Of a DNA stretch of 31,719 nt, positions 1 to 10,538 are shown piece after piece. The DNA comes from Blattamonas nauphoetae (lineage: Eukaryota; Preaxostyla; Oxymonadida): assembly GCA_033064195.1 (NCBI GenBank), contig JARBJD010000580.1, forward strand, positions 1 to 31,719, given 5' to 3'. The position numbers were made by a program, and so were the translations under genes. Positions within the stretch are counted from its first letter, which is position 1; each line of letters opens with the position of its first letter. The notes under the pieces were generated by a model that worked only from the letters and a program-made list of their open reading frames with translations, was not told the origin of the DNA and made no database searches.

Positions 1-1
1 T

Positions 2-613
2 TTATTTGCTGTCACTACCGCCGATTTCCAAATTCTGGAGATTCTGTGGAGTTTCAAGACTTTTCAAGCGATGATTCGGTACTCACCGTTTCTTGAAGAG
101 ACGACGCAATTCTTTCTGTCGTCCTCACTTGCTCATGCCATCACGGACACTCTTGTCTTCTTCGAGGACGTACTCATCATTGAGACTCCTTTTGATTCCC
201 TTCGGCCTGCTGGCGAGTGGAGTGAGCGATCCAGCTGTGTGGAAGCGAGACAAACAGAGTCTGGACAAGCTGAACGAGGAGGGTCTGGCGGACGAGTGGA
301 GTTGCACTTCCTCGCCAATGATTTCGATTACCAAGATGAAGACCGTCTGATGATGGGAGCAGTACTGATTGCACAGTGGGCGGGAATGTTCATTTCGACA
401 GAGAAAGGGAGCAAGACAACGAACAAGTATGATTTGCAGAATTGGAGGACGATTCGCGAGCTGTCGGTTCTTCAGTTTCTGACACGAGTGGAAGAACAAA
501 TGACGAGTGTTCGACCGACGATGAACGCTGATCAGAGCCTGTCCGCATTGATTGTCTGCTCGATCGTGAAGAATCGAAGAACACTTTGCATATCCGCCGG
601 ATGCTCGCTGTGA
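2..613 (+). CDS. Partial host protein, unrecognised, 5' end outside window
   Basis: The frame is open from position 2 to a TGA at 613. The first ATG is at 71, but the frame and its helical, leucine- and phenylalanine-rich character continue upstream, so the start probably lies outside the window. The residues after ATG 71 give 180 codons: a hydrophobic helical first part, a short glycine/serine/arginine-rich stretch around codons 50-75, and a second helical part with DYQDEDRLMMG and LQNWRTIRELSVLQF. I recognise no family; a HEAT-like helical protein is possible. The last 25-30 codons fall in a 98-bp block duplicated downstream (529-626 and 664-762). That block codes on the minus strand for the end of the neighbouring gene, so this C-terminus may be spurious. 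GC content and codon use resemble the other host fragment at 2.1-2.6 kb and differ from the AT-rich Polinton genes. Confidence 0.45.
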   Translation, partial: LFAVTTADFQILEILWSFKTFQAMIRYSPFLEETTQFFLSSSLAHAITDTLVFFEDVLIIETPFDSLRPAGEWSERSSCVEARQTESGQAERGGSGGRVELHFLANDFDYQDEDRLMMGAVLIAQWAGMFISTEKGSKTTNKYDLQNWRTIRELSVLQFLTRVEEQMTSVRPTMNADQSLSALIVCSIVKNRRTLCISAGCSL

Positions 614-762
614 TCCCCATAACTCGAAGAGCGAACGATGTTGGTTCGACAGACGAACTTTATTGATCAGAGGTGGTCCGCATTGAATGTCTGCTCGATT
701 CTGAATGCTCGGGCAGAATCGAGAATGATCTGATTGGTGCCCGCCTCGATCCCCACAACTCG
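529..762. repeat. Direct repeat of about 98 bp, copies 529-626 and 664-762
   Basis: Both copies run from TGATCAGAG through GTCCGCATTGA(A/T)TGTCTGCTCGAT to GATCCCCA(T/C)AACTCG, with insertions and deletions in the middle. Read on the minus strand, the copy at 664-762 is the final coding part of the gene at 667-2559. The copy at 529-626 is therefore a diverged duplicate of that gene's 3' end. Confidence 0.75.
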
Positions 763-2559
763 GGACTGTCTATAGTTCATCAGCAGTTTCAACTAAAGTT
801 CATCAGCATCCCACAATTCGAGATGCGTGAGGCTTATCGACTTCTTTTCGCTAAAAGCACGAAAAGGACACAAAATGAAGAAGAAAACTGTTTTGAGGCG
901 AGTATGGTTTGTTTGAAAGACCAGTTCTGTTGATGAGTGGAAAAGATGATGTGGGTCAGTAGAAGAGAAGGCTGAACCACAAAAATGAGCAATATGCAGT
1001 GAGAGGAACCTTGCTGAAGAGTGAGAGAATGATATTGTGCTCCAAGAGTGTAGAAATCATAAATCTGGACTGTGATCGTGCTATCAAGCGATAGTGATTG
1101 ACAATAGTGGTGAAAGTTGGAGCGATGGAAGGTCACAAGTCGATGAAGCATTCTGGGAGGGAGATAGATTAAAGAAAGTGCTGAATGGGACGAGGACTGT
1201 CTGAAATGTGGAGAGACAGAATCGGCAAGAAAGTCGATATTCAGAAGAAAGAAGACGACACATCTCGAGGATCGAGTCACATGATCAACAACAGTGCAAG
1301 GGATGAACTTCATTGAAAGGAAAGTCTGAGATAGCTCTACGACGATCGCGTTTGAAAGGAGATGATTCGAGTGAATGTATCCTTTGATTTTGAGGATTGA
1401 AATTGCGAGAGAATGATTGAGAATGTGTAAAGGAAGACATGAACAGTGATGAACTGTCAAACACCCGAATAATTGCTGAGTAGTCAGAAAGACACTTCAT
1501 TTGGGAGGATCTTCCATTAAATATGTTCGAAAACCTACAGAATGACATCAATAATTGTTGAGACGTATCCTTCATAAATGATGAGCAGAAACCTTGGACC
1601 AGATTAAAACAAGTCGAGATTTGGATTGAAGCTTCGTTCCTGCACTTTAAATCAGAGAGTTAAATGTCAAAGAAGGTAAGAAATCCATCGCTGATAGATT
1701 TTTGAGCACCTGATGAGTTTTTCAAATAGAAAGAGCGGAGACCTTTCAGATTTTCGCGATTAGCTGTGTCACTCTGACTATCCTCAAAACAATGCGCTGA
1801 GAAGCCAAGTGAGGACAAAACGTCATTTCATTGGAGTTCTGTCCGTTGTTATTGAATACTTACATCTGTATTGGTCGTAGTCGAAATGCCTATTCTTTAC
1901 CGTGGGTGATCAGTTCTTCATGGCAGTTCGTTCAAAGGGACAGTCATGACTTGTTTTGATGGATGCCGCGTATTTCTCTCAAAGGTGATGAAAGAGATGG
2001 ACATGACGTGAAAAGGGAAGTGAGACAAGATCTGATAAAATGAAGTTATGGGCCTCTGATGAACTATAGTTGGTATTGCTGATGAACTATAGTCAGTCCC
2101 CACAACTCGCAGATCCAACGCGTCGTCCCCTCCTTCTTCTCTCAAAAGGACTTGTCGTCTCTTCTGCCGTTCGGGGAGGGTTCGATTCCACTCGCAAGTT
2201 CCGCGAAGCATGTTCCAGAAGACTCGCACGCAGTATTCTTCGTTCTCCGTCTCGATCATCGTCCGCATTTCCCATTTCACAAGTTCGGACACGAAGTCGG
2301 AATCGAGTTCGTCGGATCGAAGTTCCATGTTTTTGAAGTGATGGTAGATGATGCGGAGGATATCAGCGAATTCTGTTTTATCAACTCCATCCAGAAGGAG
2401 TTTGTGGGAGTTGCTGAAGAGAAACGTGAAGAAGTGTTTGGCTGGCTTGAACACAGAATCACGAATGAGAGGATATTGTTCGAAGTGGGGACTTTCGGTC
2501 CAGCCCTTCGAATCAGCATGTTCCCGAAGAATGGGGTGACGAAGAGAAGTGATTTGGGC
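667..2559 (-). pseudogene. Host gene, 3' exon, split by a DNA transposon
   Basis: On the minus strand a continuous exon runs from about 2559 to the edge of the transposon at 2100, for example FKPAKHFFTFLF, DILRIIYHHFK and WEMRTMIETENEEY. It is helical and charged, and I recognise no family. The upstream edge has a pyrimidine-rich tract ending in AG (complement of 2560-2561), like a 3' splice site, with a stop in frame just beyond it; earlier exons would lie beyond the Polinton edge. The transposon occupies 762-2100. On its far side the same frame resumes at the duplicated target site and runs about 30 more codons to TGA (complement of 667-669). AATAAA follows two bases later, a likely polyadenylation signal. 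The empty site is therefore an open frame, which supports both the gene call and the insertion. In its present state the product would change about 30 codons before its normal end. Confidence 0.65.
762..2100. mobile_element. Non-autonomous DNA transposon, 1.34 kb, with TIRs and TSD
   Basis: The ends are inverted copies: GGGACTGTCTATAGTTCATC at 762 and the reverse complement of CTATAGTCAGTCCC at 2087-2100. The similarity continues about 45 bp inward, with a second CTA-AGTTCATCAGC block inside each end. CACAACTC flanks it directly on both sides (754-761 and 2101-2108); with one or two ambiguous end bases the duplication could be 8-10 bp. That length suits hAT (8) or Mutator-like (9-10) transposons; I cannot decide which. 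The interior is AT-rich. One 208-codon minus-strand frame (834-1460) is open but resembles no transposase and has low-complexity composition, so I regard the element as non-autonomous. Confidence 0.75.
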
Positions 2560-2979
2560 TCAGAGAGAAATTGAGAAACATGATCAACTGGATCAAACAT
2601 TCAGTCACCGTCATTTTGTATGTGTTTTCACATATCATCCTCCCTTTCTCACGTTCTGAGGAGGGAGTGGCTGAATTCTTAACACTTTTGTTCGGTACTT
2701 TTCTATAAAGTTGATTTTACGTCTTTTCCCCATATCTTGTCCGTATGTTTGTCTTAACGAAAACTCATTTCAGCACATTGTATCACTCATCTTCTTTGTT
2801 CCATTTCACCACTTATCCGTTCATAAGACACTCTCATTTACCTCATTTCACAACCCTTTTTCCGTCGTTCACACCTCACGAGCACATCATTTTGTCTTCA
2901 TTGTTTTGACTTTTGCTTAATTTGACAAAAGAGATTGAAACAAGGTACAATGAAGTGAGCAAGTACAATAGTGAATGGT

Positions 2980-4980
2980 GAAATTGATAAAGTGAGAATT
3001 GAGGTACACTAATGTGTTTTATGAACGCGTTCATCGAAATTTCGCATAAGAAGAGCAAACAAAAGTGAATGAAGTGAGAATCAAGCGATAAAGTGAAGTG
3101 AGGGACGAAAGAAACGAGAAGATCAAAACCAACGAGATCCTGGTTCAGAAATGAGTTTTATGATCGCGTGAATCGAAATTTCACAAACAAAGAGCAAACA
3201 AAAGTGAATGAAGTGGCAATCAAACAATAAAGTGAAGTGAGGGACGAAAGAAACGAGGAGAGTAACAGTGCTCTGAAAACCCGTTTCTGCCGAAAACCCG
3301 AAATAATTCGAAATATACTCTATTATCATTTCATTTTATGCAACCTTTGAAATTTGACTTTATGGACATAAACACCATGATCTAGCCTGGTTTTAACAAT
3401 CAAGAAGCGGCGGAGAGTTAGTATTGTTCCCATTCTTCATCAACTGCGTCATAGTTTAGAGTGATTTATGGTAATTCTCTCTCAAGAAACAATTGAAAAC
3501 ATGTTTTAAGAGGTTAGAAAACAAATTTCAGCACTATAGTTGAAAAGCAGAATGTAATCGAATAAAACGGGTTTTGAGTGCTAATCGGGTTTTCGAGGTA
3601 AAAACGACGAGATCAAGGTTACAAAATGATTTTATGCGCGAACGAAACCAATGTAGTCTAATCCATGTGAACTGAGTTTAGAAAACATACTTGTGAATCT
3701 TAAAACATAATTGAGAATTGATATTGAGCGGGCACTGTGGATTGTTTCTATTGTGTTCATAATTGAATTTTAGAATTAGATAAATAAAAACAAGAGAATA
3801 CCAGTTTAGTTCCAGTTGTGAGACATCCTTTGCGACCATAAACAGCAACGCTTCACTCGATTGGATGGTCACTCTTCAGTCCACTTTATCTGGTACACAA
3901 ATTGATTTTAAGAAAGAATGAATGTGGAAACAGAGGATACCAGTTTCAATCCTTCAGTGACACATTCTTTCGAAGTCTAAAACACCATACTGTACCTCAG
4001 AGCCGAGGATCATTGACATCGAGTTAACTATGGGTTTTAAAAGTGAACTAATCAAAAACGTGAGCATACCAGGTTCATTTCGGTAATGCCACATTCTGTG
4101 AACGATAAAGCGCGATCGTGTACCCAATTCGAAGGTGACTGTTTTGATCGTTTCGATCTGGTACACTACTTGTTTTAGGAAAGAATGAGCAAAGAAAGTG
4201 AACAAACCGGTTAATCTCCAGTCGGATCCACATTGATCAGAGCCTAAAACACCGTGCTGTACCAGAACTGAGAAGACAGAAAAGAGCCAAATTAGGTCCA
4301 AGAGAATGTTTTATGAAAAGAGAAGAGAACAAATGAAAAAGCCAAAGAGGAGAACATGAATTCAAGGTCAATAGAAAGTAAAACAAAGCGGCGTACCTTC
4401 TGAATCAAAATCGACGATCGATCGAGAAATTTCGAGCACCAAAAGTTGATCAAAATTTTAGAACTCATGTCAAACTTTAATTTTGGAAAAAGTGAGAGAC
4501 AATGAAGAGATATGGGAACGAAGTGACAATGAAAATCAAGAGTGAAGTGGAGAGAGAAAAGAGAAGACAAAAGGTGAAGTGAAATGACGGTACAAGAATG
4601 AGTCTTAGGAAAAGATAAAACAAAAAGAGAACAAACAAGTAAAAATCTTCGGTGAAACACACTTTCGAGAAGTAAGAGGTGATAGTGCGTCGACGTTGTG
4701 ATGATCAGTTGGTGTGAGGTCAGAAAAGAAATTTTAAAAGAGATGAAATAAAAGAAGAGCATACAAGTTAATTTTCGGTAGTGAAACAACATTCGAAACG
4801 ATAAGACGCGACGGTCGACCAGATCTGAAGGTCACTTTTCGGTTCGATCAGAGAAGGTACAAGAGTTTTATGAAAGAAGTTGTACAAGAGAACAAACCAT
4901 TTAAGAATAAGTCGGAAACGAAATTCCAGAAGATAAAACAAGTAGTGTACCTGAACGAGAGGAGAAGAAAAAGTGAAGGA
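2980..4980. repeat. Array of palindromic units in the left TIR
   Basis: About ten degenerate units are spaced roughly 100-180 bp apart. Each is a dyad whose outer parts are ATAAAACAC/GTGTACC and GGTACAC/TTTTAT, around a core with GATCTG/CAGATC or GATCGAACCGAAA. Clear units lie at about 4105-4185 and 4797-4880. Spacers repeat too, for example GAGCAAAC with GTGAAGTGAGGGACGAAAG at about 3090-3110 and again near 3230-3250. Because spacers recur, this is not a CRISPR. The role is unknown; sites for the integrase or for replication start are the natural guesses for TIR repeats. Confidence 0.7.
3266..3598. mobile_element. MITE, 333 bp, TAA target duplication, inside the left TIR
   Basis: The left end reads CAGTGCTCTGAAAACCCG with a second AAAACCCG 17 bp on. 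The right end is the inverse: two CGGGTTTT blocks ending TTTTCGAGG. TAA flanks both sides (3263-3265 and 3599-3601). A paralogous array unit at about 3090-3145 has the same flanking sequence (GACGAAAGAAACGAG, then ACGAGATC) without this insert, and so serves as an empty site. The right TIR lacks it. A 3-bp TWA duplication is typical of PIF/Harbinger transposons. It has no coding capacity. Confidence 0.65.
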
Positions 4981-5195
4981 TCGAGAACGAGAAAGTGATG
5001 GTAAAAGAAGAGAGAACAAATGTGAAAGTAGAAAGCGAAACACACCTAAACCAAACGGTAAAGAGACGTCAGGAACGAGATGAGAGGATCATGTCCCATT
5101 GAAGTACTTTCTCTGATCAAACAAGACTGATCGAACCCATCGATGAGAGGAACGAAGTCTCGGAAGATCTCAAATGATAAAATCACGAAAGAAAA

Positions 5196-5224
5196 TTTAT
5201 TTTTGAATTTTTAATTTGTATTAA
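5196..5224 (+). promoter_or_regulatory. AT-rich start motif before the TIR gene
   Basis: TTTATTTTTGAATTTTTAAT followed by TTGTATTAA abuts the ATG at 5225. The right TIR carries the same sequence before its copy of the reading frame (27648-27676 on the minus strand). Confidence 0.55.
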
Positions 5225-5673
5225 ATGAATCCAACTGCGATGTACAACGAAAGACGTCGAGTATGTTCAGAACAAGCATTAATTGAATCAATGAGAGAAG
5301 AGAACTGTTCGCTAGTGTCTGAGTATGTCAAAATAATGTGCCGGTGACGTATGTTCATGAGGGAGTTGAATGGAGAATAAAACCAAAGTTGTGGAATCAA
5401 GGAAACAGACCTCACTTAGCAAAACGTCGACACTACACTCAATCATTCGTCGAAAATGAACTGAAGAAATATAATTGTGAGCTCGTCGGTGAGTACACCA
5501 AAGTTCTGGTTCCATTCACATATCGAGAGATTGGCGGAAGTGAAGTGTTCAGAATTAGACTTGATTCATGGCTAAAGGCACCGAGTAAAGCCCCATCAGA
5601 GAAAACAGAAATAAACGCTCAACTTTTTTATTTTCGGATGTTTTTAATTTGTAGTAAATGGCGGCGACACTGA
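5225..5673 (+). pseudogene. TIR-encoded Polinton protein with two tandem modules; broken
   Basis: The coding stretch begins MNPTAMYNERRRVCSEQAL inside the TIR and leaves it at 5368. Two copies of a module of about 40 residues can be seen: one with NCSLVSEYVK followed by PVTYVHEGVEWRI, and one with NCELVGEYTK followed by PFTYREIGGSEVFRIRLDSW. The shared pattern is N-C-x-L-V-x-E-Y, a short spacer, P-x-x-Y, then a glycine and aromatic/arginine residues. It loosely recalls small repeat modules in giant-virus and Polinton proteins of unknown function; I make no functional claim. The frame overlaps the polymerase start by a few bases and runs over the polymerase's AT-rich start motif. It is broken by about one or two changes. 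Confidence 0.6.
5624..5657 (+). promoter_or_regulatory. AT-rich start motif before the polymerase gene
   Basis: Two T-rich blocks, TTTTTTATTTT and TTTTTAATTTGTAGTAA, end directly at the ATG at 5658. The second block nearly matches the one before the TIR gene (TTTTTAATTTGTATTAA). Confidence 0.55.
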
Positions 5674-8600
5674 AATTTGTCACAGACAGCATCACGAAAA
5701 TAAGAGAACTATTTCCAAACACCATCTTTGAATTCAAGGATGAACATGGTTTTGATCGAACATACAATCCAAACATTAGAAACTACCAACATCATCGTGC
5801 ATATCTCCTGTCAATGCTCAAGAATCCAGATCTCCACTTTGAAGGAGAAATAAGGAATATTACCAACTATCAGATCGATGATTTTATTCACAAACTTGTA
5901 GAGAACAATAACAACGCAATGATGAATGAAGAAGACAGCAAAGCAAGAATGCAAACCATGAAAGAAAATCCAAGACTGAACAAAGATGAACTGAAAAGCA
6001 AGTGTTCAAAATGACATGGAAACTGAAATCAATTGAAGAGAAGCTGATGGATCATTGGATGAAGAATCTGTTGATAATTCAGAAGAAAAATGAACAAATG
6101 GAAAAAGAGACGTGCAGACATTTGAGGGATTTGAAGAATGTATATTACTTGCAGAACCACGTGACAAAGCAGCATTCAATTCTTGTCTCATGAATGCACG
6201 AAGGAAGTTCAAAAGAATGAGGTCGAGAAGGTTGAAGATAATGGAAAACCATATCAGTTGTATTTCCACAATCACCTGAAGAATGTTGAAGAAATCACAA
6301 CCTTCATCAAAGCAGTATTCGACAAGGAGAAAGATCATCCATTCAAGATTAGTATTGACTTTGGAAAGATCACGTGAGAAAAGACAAAGATGAGACAACT
6401 TACAATGACTTCAGACCAGAATTGGAGAACACATCGAAGAGTTTCCCAACAGTGATAAGAAGTGCAGGAGACATCAACGAGTATTCAAAATATGCGATCA
6501 ATCTGATCAAAGAATCACAAGAGAGAACACTGATGGATACGAAGACAATGTACATCGCTTTCCACTCAATTCTAGTTGCAGTCTATCGATTCCCAGTCGC
6601 AGGAAAAGCAAATGCTATTCTCACTGAACACATCAAAACGAGAACGTTCGGTACATCGATTCTGAGTACAACATCTGCTTCTTTCAAGCACTATCATTCC
6701 TCACCCTTCCTGAAGTTCAAGGCAAGAAAATATCAATCAATATGAGGAACAGTGAAGCCTACAGATTGTTCGCACAATGGATGAATCTCACTCATCTCCA
6801 ATCTCGACAATTGACCCCACATCTTCAGAATTATCCTGGATTCGATATTGCATGTGACATTGAGAAAGCAATGATTCAAGTTCAACATCACAGTTCACAT
6901 CTGTGAATACGACGAAGACAAGAAGCGGTATTTCCTGAGTCAATCGTACGTCAACGAAATGATGATGCTCTTGTACTCCCAATTCTAATGATTCCACTAA
7001 CGGCCACTCGTTCATGTGATGTTCATTGTGGATCCTGAGAAAATCACAGGATACAAACTCTGTCCCTACTGTCAATCAAGAGGATTCCAAGTGAAGAATA
7101 AAAACTACAGCAGAGATTTTGAGAAGCATCTCAAAGAGTGTCAAGAAGTTGATGGAAAACATGTGAAGAAGATCTCCCTTGACAAAACACCAAGACCATA
7201 TGTTCCACATATCCTCAACAACAGAACTTATGAATTTCTGATGGCACACAAAAGACAAGACGAATTCAAACCAACGCAATACTACATCACATACGATTTC
7301 GAAACGATGGAGGATCTCATTCTTGACAATCTATTCTCTGATGACAATACTCAGTTGATATCCCACTTGAAACCTCTCTGTTGCATCAGCAATCAAAACA
7401 AAATCAGGTGTCTGAAATCAATCTACTTTGATCTTCGAGATGGAAAGGACTTTGTGAAGCAATGGATCAGAGAACTCTTCAAATATGCAGAAACAGTACG
7501 AGAAGACAACTACTATGAAGACCCAGAGATTCCCTCACAAAATGAAGTCAGTGTGATTGGATTTAACAGTTCCAGATTCGACATCAATCTCATATTCCGT
7601 GATCTGGTTGACAAGGATTGGAAAGTCGTGAGTTTCTTGGATCAACAACAAAGTACAAACAAGTATTAATCAGACACGAGAAAACACAACAGGTACTTCG
7701 GTTCATTGACATGATGTCATACACAGGACCAATGACATTGGATAATGCAGTGAAGGCTTTTGGAGGAAACACTACTCTTCAGAAATCATTCTTTGCTTAC
7801 GAATCATTTGATTCATCAGACTACAACACAGTGCTGAGCAAACAAGAACCATTCTCCAAATATGAATTCTATTCCAGTCTGAACAATAGTGAAATGTCCG
7901 ACACTGATTACCAACTTTATCTTGATGATTGGAACAAGCAAGGATTCAAGAACCGTTGGGAATACCTGAAATTCTACAACATCAGAGACGTCGAATGTAT
8001 GATTGCACCATTGGATAATCTCATTGCTCTGAACTTCCAGTACAAAGTGGACATGCTGCACAATCTCTCATTGTCCGCGAACGCTTCAGCAATCAAATAT
8101 GCGTGTGCCTACAAGGACTTTGATATTGATGATGATTTCAATGGAGTGGATCAATCTGGTGAAATAAAAATCACAAAACAATACTGGAAGTACAAGGTTG
8201 CATCGTACATTTATCAAGACCAGAAAGCACATCGCAGTACTGATAAAAACGTCACAGAAGCAGATTACGATTGGTTTGTTCAACAGTGGAAGAGAGTGTG
8301 CTATATCTGCAAATGTCACTTCCTCACAAGCAGTACGACCAACACTGGATAGAATCGACAATTCAAAAGGACATTCAAAAGAGAACGTCAAGATCTGCTG
8401 TGACTACTGTAACACCTACAAGTCAGACAAAGATGAACATCTCACTCGATTGAGGATTCAATTGAAGAAATATTGCATCTGGAAATCATTACCAATGACT
8501 CTGACACACGAGCAAACATATCACAAGTTGAGAGCAGCAGTGACTGGTGGATTATCGAATGTTCAGCATCAGACAGAACATCAAAGACGTGACACCAATC

Positions 8601-10021
8601 AATCACTTCACCTTCCAAGATGGAAAAGTATTCTCCAAAGATACAGAACATAAAATGACTCATGTCTGTGGTGTTGACTTCAATTCACTTTATCCAAGCG
8701 CTTTCTCATCCATCAAGAACAAGAACAATCCATACACTAATCACAGAATGTATATGCCAGGAAGATGTTTGTTCACCGCAACTGGAGATAAAGAATGTCG
8801 CAAGATCATCGAAGACAAGAATCAGAAGACACTATTTGTTGCAGAGCTGAAAGGAAACATCGATGAGAAATACATCAATGAGTTCATTAACTTCCCACCA
8901 ATCTTCAGAAACATTGTGGTCAATACGACTGAAGAAAACATTGGAGAGAAGACCTATTCGTTGATGAAGAAACATGGATTGAAGACTGATGACAAACAAA
9001 GAAAACTGACACAACTCTAGAGCACACACGATCAGTATATGTTTTTTCGACATACTATCTGTGGTTCCTCATCGACTACTGTCACTTCATTATTGATGAT
9101 ATTAAGAGTGTGATGGTATTCTCGAGACACGCTGGATTTGAACCATTTGTGACCTCACTTTCATGAATGACAGAATAGAAGCAATGAAGGTTGGAAACAA
9201 GGGAAAGGAACAATTCTGTAAGACGAACTTGAATGGAAGTTACGGATATGATGGAATGAACACTGAGAAGTACAACTCAATCACAATCTGCAATGAGAAG
9301 AGAACATACTTGAAACAAATGATGAAAGGATTTGTAGCGACAAGAGAGATCAATGAAGACAACTTCATTGTGATTGAAGATAGAGAGAAAGCATCATGCA
9401 AAACATGTCTGCAAGAAGCAGTGTTCACACTCGACAATGCCAAGTTCTGGTATCTGAATTTCATCTACACTTTCATGTACAAATGCCTAGACATGAACAA
9501 GATTCACTTCTGTGAGGGAGATACTGACTCCGCATACTGGGCGATTAGTGGAGATCCGAATGCAGGAATTCATCAACAATTTGAACATGTGATTGCTGAC
9601 AAAGAATTCTATGATGAACACAAATATGAATGGTTTCCCAATCCTGAAAAGGAGTTGATGATGAGAAGAAGCTGTTGGGATTAGCAATTGAGAAGGAAGG
9701 TGAACAGATGATCTGTCTTGCACCCAAGTGTTACTCTCTCGATGAGAAATGCAAGATCAAAAGAGTGTCACGAAGAAAACAAACATCACGAGTGAGGATT
9801 ATGTGAAGTGTCTGAATGGAGAGAAAACTGTGACCACAACACTGAACTTTCAGACGAGAAGAGTTTATTCTGATGATGACACCAATGGATTTGAGATTGC
9901 GAAAATACAACAGCAGAAGCTCAGTCTCAGCGGAATTCATCTGAAGGCAATCGTACTTGAAAATGAATCATGTCCTCCATTCATTCATGGACTGAAAGCA
10001 ACTGATTATATAATTGAATAA
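5658..10021 (+). pseudogene. polB: Polinton family B DNA polymerase, protein-primed type; broken
   Basis: This is the replicative polymerase of the element. A long N-terminal region of about 450 codons precedes a CxxC...HxxxxC zinc-finger-like motif (about 7058-7145, CPYC and HLKEC). The 3'-5' exonuclease motifs follow in order: Exo I YDFETMED (about 7290), Exo II GFNSSRFDINL (about 7560) and Exo III YNIRDVE (about 7976). After an inserted HNH-like domain come palm motif A DFNSLYPSAFSS (about 8678), motif B KTNLNGSYGYDG (about 9220) and motif C EGDTDSAYW (about 9517). The order and spacing fit protein-primed B polymerases of Polintons and virophages. The gene ends TDYIIE before TAA at 10021. 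It is broken by about ten interruptions, so no working enzyme is expected. It is transcribed in the same direction as the integrase. Confidence 0.93.
8290..8445 (+). other. HNH/zinc-type domain inserted in the polymerase (fossil part)
   Basis: Between the exonuclease and palm regions the sequence has CYICKC, then LDRIDNSKGHSKENVKICC and CDYCNTYKSD. The CxxC, LDRID-N-GH-ENV and CxxCN pattern is that of HNH-type nuclease and zinc-ribbon modules found in phage and mobile-intron nucleases and as insertions in some viral B polymerases. Whether it was a nuclease or only a structural zinc site cannot be told. Confidence 0.65.
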
Positions 10022-10029
10022 ACACAAAC

Positions 10030-10044
10030 TTTATTTTTGTACAA
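10030..10044 (+). promoter_or_regulatory. AT-rich start motif before the 154-aa gene
   Basis: TTTATTTTTGTACAA abuts the ATG at 10045, and the polymerase stop TAAA lies only about 25 bp upstream. The whole intergenic region is thus stop, motif and start. Confidence 0.55.
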
Positions 10045-10509
10045 ATGAACACACGACAGATCAATGCATTAGTGAATAGGTTACTTCGGTGTACACAACA
10101 CTCTCAAATCAAAATATTCAATGTCAAGTTCAATAGAACCAACACTTTTCCAGGATATGATGTCTATGATTCAGATGGAGAATGGGTTGCAAACGATGAG
10201 ACATATTTTGAGGATTGGTTCAATGGAGATCTCTCTCCAAATTTAACACTTTCAGATGGAACAAAAGTGGTCTCACAGTTTCTGATTGAATTCTTGGGAA
10301 AACGTTTTAGTGATTGGAGATGTGAAAAAGCATACAAGATGTATAAAGAATATCATCGAAAGTACAATCAGCAAGTGACACCAATTCTCTCACCAAGAGT
10401 TCGAAGCCCTGCAGAGGCAAGACCAATCCCAATCCCAACTCCAGTGCAAAGACCAATAGTTATAGAACCACCTGAATATCTAATTTTCCTGGACAGAAGA
10501 GAAACTTAA
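10045..10509 (+). CDS. Uncharacterised 154-aa Polinton protein before the integrase
   Basis: The 154-codon frame has its own AT-rich start motif. The N-terminal half is mixed, with aromatic and acidic residues (DVYDSDGEW, DETYFEDWFNGDL). A charged helix follows around residues 90-113 (GKRFSDWRCEKAYKMYKEY). The C-terminal 40 residues are proline-rich (PIPIPTPVQRPIVIEPPEY), like a linker. The segment GKRFSDW...YHRKY loosely resembles GRSFQDWYEEYDHRW in the following integrase gene. This could therefore be the original N-terminal portion of the integrase, or a paralogue of that portion. I recognise no known domain. Confidence 0.5.
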   Translation: MNTRQINALVNRLLRCTQHSQIKIFNVKFNRTNTFPGYDVYDSDGEWVANDETYFEDWFNGDLSPNLTLSDGTKVVSQFLIEFLGKRFSDWRCEKAYKMYKEYHRKYNQQVTPILSPRVRSPAEARPIPIPTPVQRPIVIEPPEYLIFLDRRET

Positions 10510-10538
10510 AATCGATTGGGTTTGAATATGAATATCCA

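Larger units (their letters stand above)
2650..5368 (+). repeat. Left terminal inverted repeat of the Polinton
   Basis: The arm matches the reverse complement of 27503-29640. The innermost 270-330 bp (about 5085-5368) are nearly identical between arms. Further out, similarity falls to an estimated 70-80% and is interrupted by length changes in a repeat array and by a MITE at 3266-3598. An outer landmark shared with the right arm is CACACCTCACGAGCACATC near 2871, preceded by CTCATCTT-CTTT-CCATTTCAC. The arm is about 0.6 kb longer than its partner, because of the MITE and more or longer array units. Confidence 0.85.

Noticed and set aside
834-1460. 208-codon minus-strand open frame inside the 1.34-kb transposon
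   Set aside because: Composition is low-complexity Ser/His/Leu, no transposase motif is seen, and it lies wholly within non-autonomous filler; it is most likely chance.
2980-4980. Possible CRISPR-like array
   Set aside because: Units are degenerate palindromes with recurring, related spacers and irregular period, in a eukaryotic TIR.
4292-5045. Minus-strand frames of 60-166 codons in the left TIR, rich in Phe, Leu and Ser
   Set aside because: They arise from the T-rich strand of the palindromic array and show no start motif or family.
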